NCBI RefSeq assembly: GCF_000234665.1
Contig: NC_018311.1
Span: 1 to 64,000, forward strand
DNA from: Leishmania mexicana MHOM/GT/2001/U1103
Lineage: Eukaryota > Euglenozoa > Kinetoplastea > Trypanosomatida > Trypanosomatidae
Direction: 5' to 3'
DNA length: 64,000 bases
Part shown: piece by piece, positions 31,701 to 42,026 of the stretch
Layout: the number at the start of each line of letters is the position of its first letter
Position numbering within the stretch: the first letter of the stretch is position 1
Program-made: the position numbers and the translations under genes
Notes under the pieces: generated by a model
What the model saw: the letters and a program-made list of their open reading frames with translations, nothing else
Database searches by the model: none
What the model was told of the DNA's origin: nothing

Positions 31701-32497
31701 TTCCGAAGCTCTTCAACTGCCCCACCGTCGGCGCGGAGGCGAAGCGGCTGTTCGACGACGCGCAGGAGATGGTGAAGGACATCATCGCCACCCGTAGCTT
31801 CCGCGCCAAGGCTGTCGTCACGCTGATGCCCGTGAACAGCGTCGGCGACGACATCGAGGTGTACAAGGATGACACACGTAACGAGAAGATCGCCACCTTC
31901 TTTGGGCTGCGCCAGCAAGCGGAGAAAGAGCGAGGCGAGCCGTACCTGTGCATCTCCGACTTCGTCGCCGCGAAAGGGGTGGCGCCAGACTACCTCGCCA
32001 GTCTCGTTGTCGGTATCTTTGGGGCAGACAAGATGAGCGAGCAGTATGAGAAAGACAACGACAGCTACCGCTCCATCATGATCAAGGCCCTGGCAGACCG
32101 CTTCGCTGAGGCCTTCACGGAGGAGGTGCACCGCATCATTCGCACAGACTTGTGGGGCTATGCGGAGAAGGAGACAACGGAGACGGCCGACCTGATCCAG
32201 ATGCAGTACCAAGGTATTCGACCCGCCCCTGGGTACCCCTCGCAGCCCGACCACACGGAGATGGACACGATTTGGCGTATCGGCGAGGTAGAGGAGCGCA
32301 CGGGGGTGAAGCTGTCTGAGTCGTACGCGATGATGCCGGCGGCATCTGTCAGCGCACTTATCTTCGCACATGCGCAGTCCAAGTACTTTGCAGTGGGCAA
32401 GATCCAGAACGACCAAGTAAAGGACTACGCCGAGCGCAAGGGTTGGAATCTAGACCAGGCCGAGAGCCAGCTTAGCTCATCCTTGGCCTACAACTGA
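28739..32497 (+). CDS. metH: Cobalamin-dependent methionine synthase
   Basis: The 1252-residue cytosolic enzyme moves a methyl group from 5-methyltetrahydrofolate to homocysteine by way of methylcobalamin. All four modules are present. The homocysteine domain (~20-335) has [12 protein letters not shown] and the zinc cysteines in LNCALGC (~250) and [10 protein letters not shown] (~314). The folate domain (~360-640) starts [13 protein letters not shown]. The cobalamin domain (~680-900) has [20 protein letters not shown], with the cobalt-ligand His near residue 781. The AdoMet reactivation domain (~930-1252) has [20 protein letters not shown] and [14 protein letters not shown]. The length matches E. 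coli MetH (1227). I start at ATG 28739 ([14 protein letters not shown]), which puts the family N-terminus at the right distance. A cobalamin requirement in the organism follows. Repeat copy 3 lies just upstream. Confidence 0.97.
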
Positions 32498-35080
32498 GCC
32501 ACGTACTTTTCGATAGAGTGTGGTGACTGTGTAGTGCTGTTGCTGTAGACTCGCCTGCGTGCCCCTCTGGAGGCACCACGCCTTCGCGTGCCTCGTCAGT
32601 CTTTACTGCCTCCTTTCCTCGACATTCTCCTGGCTCCGATGTCCGCCTCGCCCTCTCCATACCCGTCACCTCAAACACGCCAGTTTCGTCGCCTGTGCGT
32701 GCGTGCGTGCATGTTCGCCTCTCCGCTGCATGTCACGCACTGAAGAGTAAACGTTAACGAGGCATTGAGCCCACTACACATGGAGGGGAGGGGAGATGAG
32801 AGTGGTGGCAGCGTCGATGCATGCGCTACCGTGCACGTGCAGACATCATCATCACCTCTGCTTCGTTTCTTGGGGTGTTGCTGCATCTCTCTCCCTCTCT
32901 GCACCGATGTGTCTGTGCTTCCTCCCGTGTGTGTATGTGCTGCCCTAACAACGGCTGCATGGAGCGAGGTGCACGCGAACCGCTGGTGCGGCGCTCTGCG
33001 TGTGTGCGTGTGCGCATGCTCTTCTTGGCTTTGCTGTTACCGCCTCCTCCTCTCGCTGTTTCCCCCGCCTTTATAGAATCCCCTCGCAGCCACACCCGCC
33101 TGCCCACCATCCACGGCTCTTCCCTCCCCTCTCTGCCCTTTGCCTCTTCTCCGCCTCTGAGCCGGAGGGAGGAGGGGCCACAGGGGCGTGGTAGCTGTGT
33201 GCAGCGCGCGGAGAGGTGGTAGAGGCTAGTGAGAGGTTTCTGTGTGGGGGGAAGGGAGGGGGAAATGCGCTGCCTGGGCGCGTCACCTTTCTAAAAGAAT
33301 ATGATCAATCCCACTCGGGATGCATCCATTTTCCAACTCGGCTGCGCTGCACCAACACACACGTACACACAGGGGCATCCTATTGCGGGGTGTTACACTG
33401 ACCTGCACGTTGGGAATACCTGAAGCTGTGTGTGGCGGTGTCCGTGTCCGTGTGTGCGGCTCCGTTTCTTTTGCGTGGCTCTCTCCTCTCTCCCGCTTTC
33501 CAGCGTCTACCCGCCTGGCGTTGCGGGACTAGCGAAACCGCCGCTGACCCGTACTTGGCCCACCTCATCTTCCTTGGGTTTTCGCTCTCCCTTGCACTTG
33601 CTGTTCCCGTTTTTGGGACGTGTGTGGGTCTGTGTGTATTACGGTCCTGCTGCGCGTTGGTTAGGGGGGTAACACCCTCCAACGCCACAGCGATGTATGG
33701 TAGCACGAGGACAAGAAGACGGGAGACAACCCTCCCTCCCCTCCTCGCACGCACACGCACACGAGCAGCACTCGCCACGGTTTATCTTCTTCAACGCGGG
33801 CATCGAGGAAGCTGCTAACAAGTCTTCTAATGCGACAGCGAAACAACGAAAACAAAGCGAAGAAGAGGGAAGGCGTCGTCACCCATGTCACTGATGACGC
33901 GCCACGTGTCTGCCGGCGACGGTGGAGAGGAGCACTTGGTAGAGAACGAGGAGGAGCGTATGCCACCGCGCTCGTGGACCTGTGCGAACTCCTCACCACA
34001 TCCCTCAACCTCTCGCTGAAGCCACTCGTTCCACGCAAGCGTGTGGCACTCTTTCTGGCAAAGCCGTGTTATGTTCTCGACAAGCCCCCACTCCCTCTCC
34101 CTCTGCATGCCTTCTCGTACTTCGCGCCACACCTCTCTTCCGTTATCGCCCACAGTACAAGGCACGCTGCACGCGCGTGTTCAGGTGTACACGCATTTTT
34201 CTTCACATTTCCTTCCGCTCTGCTCCGAGTGCCAACACGGCGCTGCCTCCCTCTCTCGTCCCCCCCCCTTTGCTCCTCTAGCGGCGAGCGCGGGTCCTCA
34301 CCAGAAGGACAGCACTTGCATCCACATCCACTCCCTTCCCCTTCCCCTTCCCCTTCCCTGCGCTCTGTTCTTCTTTTCTTATCCGTGCCCACCGTCATCA
34401 CAGACACAGACACGTGCACGGAGCCTCTCTGCAGCGCTGACCAGTCATCATACACTTACCCCACGCGGATGCACGCACTCCTTTCACCATCGCCTACTCC
34501 TCATCCCTTCTATTCTGGTGCGCATACCGTCTGGTCGTGTCACCGCCACGTGCGTGAGCTCCCGATTCTCTGACCTATCGCCGACCACCCCCTTCTCCCA
34601 CCTCCTCGTCGTGCCTCCCTTCGCTATCCAGTCGGGGGCCACCGGCGCTGATTGTGGCTGCATGCAGGTCTACAAGCACACACAGACACCCTCCTCCTCC
34701 GATATCTCTTGCTCATCTCTCCTCTGCTTTTCTCCTACACCCTCCCCTCATCCCCTCCCCACTCTCTGCAAGCGCGTGTGTTTTGGAGAGCTGGCATCGG
34801 CTGCGACCCTCACCAACCATCGCTTCGTCTCGTTGCTTCATTGGACGACGCACAGGCACGCCCACACTCGCCCATACGAACGCCTCCGCACAGAGTGCAC
34901 CAGCAGTTGGAGGGCGAACGCCGTGCACAACGTGTGTGCTTCCGTCATCGCCGCCGCCGCTGCAGCCGCTTCCTCTTTCAGGCCTTTATTATTCCCCCTT
35001 CTCATTCGGGTGTGCTCCCTGTGGCAGCGGCTCGCGTGTGGCGGTCTATATATATATATAATATCCGCCTCTTCGCCAAC
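32498..35080. other. 2.6-kb gap, low-complexity, no convincing gene
   Basis: The longest gene-free stretch in the plus-strand run. It is pyrimidine-rich with runs such as CTTCCCCTTCCCCTTCCC (34335-34360) and GT/CA-rich patches. Frames up to 247 codons (33830-34573) and one reaching from 34041 or 34652 into the protease gene are Ser/Pro/His-rich and lack any domain. I reject them. A non-coding transcript or very short gene cannot be excluded. Confidence 0.5.
35047..35060. repeat. TA dinucleotide run before the protease start
   Basis: Seven TA units about 20 bases upstream of the protease ATG, inside the presumed 5' UTR. It stands out against the GC-rich surroundings. It could slip or unwind easily; no known regulatory role. 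Confidence 0.8.
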
Positions 35081-38000
35081 ATGCTGCGCAGATCGGTACG
35101 ATGTCTGGCGCTGCGCACGAGCAGACGCGAAGACCTCGTCTTCAGAAGCATGCACGGCTTCACCCTGCTCAAGATGCGGCGCATCGATGACCTACACCTC
35201 GTGGCGTACGAAATGGAGCACGTCCGCACCGGCGCTCTCTACTACCACATCGACGTGGAGGACAACAATAACACCTTCTGCATCGGCTTCCGAACACCGG
35301 CGGAGAACAACAAGGGCACCTCCCACGTGCTGGAGCACACAACGCTATGCGGCAGCAAGAAGTATCCGGTGCGGGATCCGTTCTTCATGATGCTCAAGCG
35401 CTCCCTTAGCTCTTTCATGAACGCCATGACCGGGTCCGACTACACGCTGTACCCCTTCTCGACCACCAATCGCAAGGACTTCCAAAATCTTCTCGACGTC
35501 TACCTCGACGCCGTCCTCCACCCATTGCTGCGAGAGGAGGACTTCAAGCAGGAGGGTCACCGAGTGGAACTCGAGGACAAGTCGACGGGCAGCGAAGACG
35601 CTGCTGCGCAGCCGTCAAAGCGCACTCGCCGGCTTATCAACAACGGCGTCGTTTTCAACGAGATGCGCGGTGTCGTGTCGGATCCCAGCAACCACTTTGT
35701 GCACTCGCTGATGCGCGCCATGCTGCCGCACACACACTACACCTACATATCCGGCGGCTACCCGCCCGATATTCTGGGCCTCAGCTACGACGAGCTCCTG
35801 TCCTTCCAGAGGCGGCACTACCACCCAAGCAACAGCATCACCTTCACATACGGCAACCTGCATCCTGAGTCGCACATGGCAGCGTTAAACTCGTACTTTG
35901 CGGACTTCGAGCACGCGGCACCAGTCGTAGTGCCGACGCTGGCAGACCAGCACCGTTTCACGGAGCCCCAGCTCGTGCACCTGGAGGGTCCGCTGGACGC
36001 CATGGGCAACCCGCAGCGGCAGAAGCGCGTAGCCGTCTCCTACGCAGTACCGAAGGAAAATAATAAGTTGGAGGATGTCGTGGCACTCAGCGTGCTGGAC
36101 AGCCTTCTCTCTAGCGGTCCCAGCTCCCCCATGTTCAAGAACCTGATCGAGTCACAGATTGGCAGCAAGTACGCTCCGATGCAGGGGTACGCCTTCTATC
36201 TGTCCTCCCCGATCATCACCTATGGCGTAGCCGGCATGGATGAGGAGCGGGCAGACGCAGAGGCTGAAGTGCTGCAGGCTGTGGAGTCTGCGCTCCGCAC
36301 GGTGCAGAGGGACGGCTTCGACGAGCGACGCGTGCGCTCCGTTATCTTCCAGGAGGAGCTGCAGCACCGTCACCGATCTGCCGACTACGGTCTCAACACG
36401 TGTACAGGCCTGTGTGCAATGGGTCTGTGCCGGGCGCAGAACAACCCGCTGGACTTTATCAACTGGCTGCCACACCTCCGGCGGCTGGCGGACGACAATG
36501 CGGCCTCGCTGCTGCCGCGCATCGAGACGCACCTGCTGAGCAACCCCCACCGCGCCGTCGTATCCGTGTCAGCCAAGAAGGAGTATCTGAACAAGCTGCA
36601 GGACCAACTGAAGGAAGCGGATGAGGCGGTGAACGCGTCGGCGACGGAGGCTGACAAAGACCTCGTGGAGAAGGAGACGAAGGAGGGGCTCCAACGCCTC
36701 CGCGCGCCGCAGCCGAACGACGTGCTGCCCACTCTGCGCATCGAGGACATCCCCACCGAGTCGTTTTCGGAGCCCTTGCCGTGTCGCAGCTCTCTCTCGA
36801 GCACCAACGGTCAGGTGTACACAATCACGCACCCGACGAACGGCCTCGTGTACGTGCATGGACTCATCCCCTTCAATGCCTCTCTTACCAGTGCGATGGA
36901 GCACGGAGAGCTGGCGCAGGTGCCACAGAGCGTGATGCTGCTGGAGTCGCTGATCGGCCGCACCGGTGCCGGAAAGCTCTCTTACAAGGATCACTCCATT
37001 GCAGTGAAGCTGGCGTGCAGCGGGTTCGGCTTTGAGCCGCTGCTTAACGAGTCGTACATGCACAAGAGCACCACCATTACCGGCACTAGCTACAGCTTCT
37101 ACACCACCAAGGAAAAGCTGAAGGAGGCGCTGGACTTGTTGAGCGTGACACTGCTGGAGCCGCGCTTCAGCGCCGACGACGCCGATGTCTACTCCTGTGC
37201 GCTGTCGAATCTCAAGATGGCATGCTCGTCGTTAATCCAGTCTCTGCAGGCAGAGGGCAACCGCTACGCCGTCATCCGCGCCGTGGGGGAGCTCACCCGG
37301 CGCGGTGAGCTCCGCGAACACTGGTGGGGGCTGTCCCAGTCCACGCACGCGTCGGAGATGCTCGAGAAGCTTCAGGGGTGCCCGGAAGTGAGCCGGGAGG
37401 CCGTGAGCGCGCTGCTGGCCGACTACGCCGTCTTCGCGCGGGAGATGGCGACTGACATGTCGCGCAGTCTCGTTTGGGCGACGTGTGAGGATGCGCACCG
37501 CGAGGAGGTTGAGCGGATGCTGAAGGAGTTCCTTGATGCGTTCCCGCGGACGGACTCTGCTGCGCGCACGCACCTGTTCCTGCCGCCACGCTCCACGGAG
37601 AAGGGGGTTCAGCAGATCATCAAGAAGCTGCCTATCGACACGTCCTTTGTGGGCCTGGCCATACCGAACAAGTTGAAGTGGGAGAATCCCGACCAGGCAC
37701 GGGTGCGGGTGGGCTGCACCCTGCTCTCCAACGAGTACTTGCACCGCCGCGTGCGAGAGGAAGGCGGCGCATACGGCTCCAGCTGCGCCGCCTCGCTCCA
37801 CGGTGAGGTGGGCGGCGTGTCGATGTCAAGCTACCGCGACCCCAGCCCGGAGCTCACCGCCAAAGCCTTCCTCGAGGCTGGCGATTGGCTCAGTGACCGG
37901 AAGAACGTCACAGCCGAGCGCGTAAGCGAGGCGAAGCTGCGCCTCTTCTCCTCCATCGACTCTCCGTATGCGGCGGACTCGTACGGTGAGGCGTACTTCT

Positions 38001-38179
38001 ATAATGATCTGCGGCAGGACACGAAGCAGGCCTTGCGCGATGCCCTGCTTTCCGTGACGCCAGAGGACGTTGTGAACGTGGCCCACTACTTCACGCCTCA
38101 ATTCACCACCATTATCAGCATTCTCCAACCCGCAGGCGAGTCGAGCGATCCAGCCGCGGTGCCACCCGAGGTCTCGTAG
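35081..38179 (+). CDS. Pitrilysin-type presequence protease (M16C, PreP/PITRM1)
   Basis: The 1032-residue zinc metalloprotease is of the M16C class that degrades cleaved mitochondrial targeting peptides in the matrix. The N-terminus MLRRSVRCLALRTSRRE is Arg-rich without acids, a typical mitochondrial presequence. The inverted zinc motif HVLEH is at residues 82-86, in GTSHVLEHTTLCGSKKYPV. The third zinc ligand is Glu194 in GVVFNEMRG. The family signature NAMTGSDYTLYPF lies at ~110-122. The second half (from ~560) is the inactive M16 half, with the Arg/Tyr loop RRVREEGGAYGSSC (~888-901) that completes the active site. The length matches PITRM1 (~1037). I chose 35081 because the upstream open frame crosses the TA run and CT-rich DNA and has no family similarity. 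The gene looks intact. Confidence 0.94.
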   Translation: MLRRSVRCLALRTSRREDLVFRSMHGFTLLKMRRIDDLHLVAYEMEHVRTGALYYHIDVEDNNNTFCIGFRTPAENNKGTSHVLEHTTLCGSKKYPVRDPFFMMLKRSLSSFMNAMTGSDYTLYPFSTTNRKDFQNLLDVYLDAVLHPLLREEDFKQEGHRVELEDKSTGSEDAAAQPSKRTRRLINNGVVFNEMRGVVSDPSNHFVHSLMRAMLPHTHYTYISGGYPPDILGLSYDELLSFQRRHYHPSNSITFTYGNLHPESHMAALNSYFADFEHAAPVVVPTLADQHRFTEPQLVHLEGPLDAMGNPQRQKRVAVSYAVPKENNKLEDVVALSVLDSLLSSGPSSPMFKNLIESQIGSKYAPMQGYAFYLSSPIITYGVAGMDEERADAEAEVLQAVESALRTVQRDGFDERRVRSVIFQEELQHRHRSADYGLNTCTGLCAMGLCRAQNNPLDFINWLPHLRRLADDNAASLLPRIETHLLSNPHRAVVSVSAKKEYLNKLQDQLKEADEAVNASATEADKDLVEKETKEGLQRLRAPQPNDVLPTLRIEDIPTESFSEPLPCRSSLSSTNGQVYTITHPTNGLVYVHGLIPFNASLTSAMEHGELAQVPQSVMLLESLIGRTGAGKLSYKDHSIAVKLACSGFGFEPLLNESYMHKSTTITGTSYSFYTTKEKLKEALDLLSVTLLEPRFSADDADVYSCALSNLKMACSSLIQSLQAEGNRYAVIRAVGELTRRGELREHWWGLSQSTHASEMLEKLQGCPEVSREAVSALLADYAVFAREMATDMSRSLVWATCEDAHREEVERMLKEFLDAFPRTDSAARTHLFLPPRSTEKGVQQIIKKLPIDTSFVGLAIPNKLKWENPDQARVRVGCTLLSNEYLHRRVREEGGAYGSSCAASLHGEVGGVSMSSYRDPSPELTAKAFLEAGDWLSDRKNVTAERVSEAKLRLFSSIDSPYAADSYGEAYFYNDLRQDTKQALRDALLSVTPEDVVNVAHYFTPQFTTIISILQPAGESSDPAAVPPEVS

Positions 38180-39232
38180 AGCTGCCTGATCGTGTGTGTG
38201 TGTGTGTGTGATGGGAGTCTTCATTGTGTGTTCTAAAGCAGAGGTACCGAGTTTCGCCTCTCTCCCGCACGAGCGAAGCGTGCGTGCAACCCCTAATCCG
38301 ATGTTTCCTTCTCGTGTGAAGCCGTCAAGCAGAGAGGGTGTGGTGAGTGCGCTCGTGCGAACGAATTTGGTGAGGAGCGCGCTGTAGCCGCGTGCGTGCG
38401 TGTCTCTGCGCGTACATGCATGCATGCATGTGTCTTCTCAGGTAAGTCTGTGCCTGGGCCTTTTCCCTCTTCCTCATGCGGTGGGCTGCTGTCCCAAGGA
38501 AAGGAGAGCCACTGCCGCTGCCGACACTGCGCGTCCGTGACGTCGGTGTGTGAGAGGGCGGGGCGGTCTCCAGCGCACCTCACCAACCACTTTCTCCTCG
38601 CCGTTGCTGGCGCGGATGTCAACCCGCAAACCTGCGAGTTTCGGCGTGTGTACGTCCGTTTTTCGTCACATTGGTCTAATGATTATAACACCACACAACA
38701 CCGTAGCCCACCCACCTCCCGCCCAACATACCTTTAGCGGCCCTCCCGCAACACCTTCTCTCCCCGCCTCCGTGTCTGCGTGTGGGGGCTATCCGCATCT
38801 CTCTGGGCCCGCGCCGGGTGTCGGCACACATAGTGCGTGGCGAGAAGGCGAGCCCTTTCTCATACTCTCCCGCCAAGGGAAGCCCGTATGTATCTTCGCC
38901 CCCATCATACACGCATCCCTCCTCGTCCTCTTTCTATGAACCGGCCACCACACGTGTGCACACACACACACACACTCATGCAGGTCGAGCTCGACGAAGG
39001 GCCGCCCTCCCCCCCCCTTCGCCACAACCCCTCTTATTGTCAATCTCCGGCTGTGCGTGCCTGTCTGCGTGTCGAGAAGTGACGCGGACCTCTTTCGGTG
39101 TGCCGAAGGACACAAGAGAGCGGCACCAGCGGCGGCAGTGACAAGAAACAAACTGCCTTCACCGTCACGGGGCCAGCTGGGAAGACACAGTTGCTGTGGC
39201 CGAGGCGGCGCAGTCCTCGCAGGGCAGCCAGC
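38180..39232. other. Intergenic region with microsatellites
   Basis: 1.05 kb. A GT run at 38192-38210 just after the protease stop and a CA run at about 38959-38974. The region is otherwise C/T-rich. No gene recognised. Confidence 0.5.
38192..38210. repeat. GT dinucleotide run
   Basis: About nine GT units beginning 12 bases after the protease stop codon, hence in its 3' UTR. A likely length-variable microsatellite. Confidence 0.85.
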
Positions 39233-40250
39233 ATGGATCGCAGTGCAACAACGGCCGCCCGCAACACCAGCAGCAGCGCCAACAAGGGTAACGCCGACGA
39301 TGACTATTCGACGAATGGGAGAGACGAGGCTCCCGTGCATATCCTTCTCACGAACTTCATGACGTGCGCACCAGCAGTGACTCCGGTGACGCTGCTGTCT
39401 GCTTCTTCTTGGTCGGCGACGAGTCGGTGGAGACTGTGGAGAAGGCGGCGATCCATGCGTTTAGCAGCTGCGTCGTCTGTGACCGCCACTCGCGCCTGCA
39501 CATGAGCCCACGCGTCCCGGGCCAGGTCCTGCCGGAGCGAGACCGCAGCGGCGACGACACTGGGGGCACCCCACTGATGGTGAAGGCGGGGCGGGATGTG
39601 GAAGAAAAGGGGTACAGCTACAAACACGTCTGGGGAGTGCGGCACAGCATCCCTCCTTCCATCTGGATCGACAGCAAGGGGGCGTCGCTGGTGATCCCGA
39701 ACCCATGCATGTTGGCCTTCAGCGACCGCACCAAGTCGCGTTTCAAGGCTTGCTCGCTGCTGGGAGTCACTGGCACCTCAAGGACGAGGGTATACCTCGA
39801 TCACCAGCTGTGCGACAGCGTCATGGTCGTGCAAGGCGCTGTGTGGATGATCACCTGGGGCATGTTCGTGCCCTTCTTCACTAACCTCCGTGCCCTCCAG
39901 CTCATGGTAACCCCCATTACCATTGGGCAGCTGAGGTGCCCGCATTCCTCGCCGTCTGCGAGCATGACCGCCAACGTTGGCGCTGACCTTGTATTCACCT
40001 CGTTCTTTGCGCCGTCCCCAAGGCACGTGTGCTGTACCTGTTGTTGATGTCGCGCCGCACCGGCGAGCTCTTCGAATGGACGTGAAAGCAGGTAGCGGCT
40101 ATCCGCACGAATCACCGGGCAGGTGTGTGATCAGGGCGTACCTTCTCCCCTGCCAGCGTGGCAGGCCGCCGAAGTTGCTTGCGACGGCCTCGGGGGCGGT
40201 GCCGCATAGCATTCCTGGGCTTCTCTTCTTTATCGTACGAGACCTGTGGC
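39233..40250 (+). pseudogene. Frameshifted gene relic, possibly membrane reductase/b561-like
   Basis: Coding-like sequence runs through at least three frames. Frame one, from ATG 39233 (MDRSATTAARNTSSSANKG), reaches VHILLTNFMT at ~39364. It then shifts to a frame reading SDSGDAAVCFFLVGDESVE and on to VMVVQGAVWMITWGMFVPFFT at ~39880. Frame three appears near 39930 (VPAFLAVCEHDRQRW) and 40030-40075 (RVLYLLLMSRRTGELFEWT, then TAG). The piece HG/QG-xWMIxWGxxVPF resembles the first helix of cytochrome b561/ferric-reductase-type membrane proteins, where HG--M--WG is common, but this is a weak hint. The even, non-repetitive composition and smooth handover between frames argue for a decayed gene rather than chance. 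Sequencing error in homopolymers is the alternative. Confidence 0.5.
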
Positions 40251-40679
40251 GTCTCTGGGCCGAGCTGCACAACGACTGGTTGTCGCTGCCGGAGCGACTT
40301 TTAGTTCTTCTGAGCGCCACACGCACAGGCAGACGCCCCTTTTCTCGTCTTCGCGTTGCGCCCTTCCCCCTCCTTCCCCGGACCTCCTCTTCCTCAGAGA
40401 TGGTGTGGGTGTTGCTCTTGTCTGTGTGTGCGTGTATGTGTGTTATGGCTGCTGACTGACGCTTCACCGCCGTCACCGTAGTACCTTCCTCTCCCAGTCT
40501 GTTCAACCCTCACTTACTCGCCGTCACTCGCACCAGCTGCGCTTGCTGCAGCGACGCAGCTCTCTCTCTCTGTGGCTGCACGTACGTGTCACGGTCCCAT
40601 CACCCCCATCAACGGCACTCCTCCTCCACCCTCGACAGCCACGCACACAAGCCACTGCTCCTCTCTCTCTCTGGGATTG
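40251..40679. other. Upstream region of the MICU-like gene
   Basis: 429 bases, C/T-rich at 40370-40400 and with a CTCTCTCTCT run at 40561-40570. No gene seen. Confidence 0.45.
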
Positions 40680-42026
40680 ATGCGACGACAGCTCTCCGCT
40701 GTTGTGCAGCAATGTCTGTGCGCGGCACCAAGAGTTGTCACGGTTGCTCAGCGCAGAAGCACTGAGGACAGCGCGGACAGCAGCAGCAACCGCAGTCGCA
40801 GCCTTGCATCGTCGTCATGTCTGCCGCTGTCGTGCTCACTCAAGGGCGCCATCTGCGATGAGGCAGGTGATGCCCATCCGATGCCCGCCCTCGTGACATC
40901 GTCATCATACTCCGGCGGACGACAGCGCCTTCTGTGGGCCACGTTGGCTGGCTGGTGTGTCGGGGTGGCGCTGTGTGTTTCGGCTGGTACGACGGTGGTG
41001 CTGTGCCGCCCGTACGAAACCCCGACGTATCTGATCCCGTACTACCTGCGCGACGTGCGCTCGCGATTCCTGCACTACGCATCGGTACGGAAGCGCAAGG
41101 GTGGCCCCATGTACATGACCGCGGAGGACTTTGTCCTGGCGCTGCTGGCCTCGCCGGAGAAGGTGTTGCCGAACCCGGACATTGTGCAGGACCTCCAGCG
41201 CCTCTTCGAGTCCATGGACGCGAATGGGGATGGCTACATAAGCTTCCCAGAGTTCCGCTTCCTCATGAGCCTCCTCACAAGCGACCCGCGTGAGGTGGAA
41301 ACTCTCTTCTACATCGTGGGCACTGACAAGTCGGGCACCCTCTCGTTGGAGGAGTTCGCCAACGTGCTCCGCGGCGCCACGAAGGATGAGGCAGTGGTGC
41401 GCTCGTTTCTGAAGCCGTCGACGCGCCGCAACGGCATCGTCAAGGCACTCTTCGGCGACGAAACAGCACCGCGCAGGTGCTCCTTCAGAGAGCTGGAGGC
41501 GGTGATCCACAGCGTGCGCACGGAGGTGTGGAAGGCTGAGTTCCGCCAGTATGACGTGGAGAAGCACAACCGCATCACCGCCGAGGAGTTCGCGGCGCTC
41601 ATTGCCAGGCAGGTGCTCGGCTCTCATCTGCCGTACTACCTGGTGGGGAACATACGCCGCCTGCACGGCAGCGGCGACGTCGTGACGCTCGACATGTGGT
41701 TAGGCCTGAACGAAGCGATGCTCAACGCAGAGCAGCTGACTGCTAACGTGGAGATGTTCTCGAGCAGCGGCATGTCGGTGACAAAGCGGGACTTTCGCCG
41801 GCTTATGTCTATGGCCGGGGTGCCCGCGCTGCCTCAGGCCACTATCGACCTCATCTTTGCCGTCTTCGACAAGAACGGCGACGGGTCGATGGAGATAGAT
41901 GAGTTCCTCTCCATTATGCGCAAGAAGGTCAACTACCACTACACCGCACCTCCGCATGAGCGCAAGAGTCTGCCGAGGCGTTTCCTGGAGTGCTCCAGCT
42001 ATGTGCTGGCAGGCTTTGGCCGATAG
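40680..42026 (+). CDS. MICU-like EF-hand protein, mitochondrial calcium uptake regulator
   Basis: The 448-residue protein is of the MICU1/2 type, which gates the mitochondrial calcium uniporter from the intermembrane space. Residues 1-75 are Ser/Arg-rich with no early acids, like a targeting peptide. A membrane segment near 84-107 (LLWATLAGWCVGVALCVSAG) would anchor it. The MICU core starts at ~118 (RSRFLHYASVRKRKGGPMYM then TAEDFVLALL), matching the family's R-R-Y-S and F-MT-EDF blocks. Canonical EF-hands: DANGDGYISFPEF (~180), DKSGTLSLEEF (~216, a shorter loop) and DKNGDGSMEIDEF (~396). The last two hands of the family are thus kept. The tail after the third is short. Start 40680 is the first ATG giving a targeting peptide. 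The partner uniporter is not in this window. Confidence 0.82.
   Translation: MRRQLSAVVQQCLCAAPRVVTVAQRRSTEDSADSSSNRSRSLASSSCLPLSCSLKGAICDEAGDAHPMPALVTSSSYSGGRQRLLWATLAGWCVGVALCVSAGTTVVLCRPYETPTYLIPYYLRDVRSRFLHYASVRKRKGGPMYMTAEDFVLALLASPEKVLPNPDIVQDLQRLFESMDANGDGYISFPEFRFLMSLLTSDPREVETLFYIVGTDKSGTLSLEEFANVLRGATKDEAVVRSFLKPSTRRNGIVKALFGDETAPRRCSFRELEAVIHSVRTEVWKAEFRQYDVEKHNRITAEEFAALIARQVLGSHLPYYLVGNIRRLHGSGDVVTLDMWLGLNEAMLNAEQLTANVEMFSSSGMSVTKRDFRRLMSMAGVPALPQATIDLIFAVFDKNGDGSMEIDEFLSIMRKKVNYHYTAPPHERKSLPRRFLECSSYVLAGFGR

Noticed and set aside
31160..32416. 418-codon minus-strand frame inside methionine synthase
   Set aside because: It is the shadow of a fully recognised gene, rich in Arg/His/Val as expected from antisense GC-rich codons.
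33830..34573. 247-codon plus-strand frame in the gap before the protease
   Set aside because: The composition is low-complexity Ser/Pro/His from CT-rich DNA, with no motif and an overlapping frame of equal length.
38192..38210. GT run as Z-DNA regulatory element
   Set aside because: It is a simple microsatellite in a 3' UTR. Nothing in the sequence supports a regulatory role.
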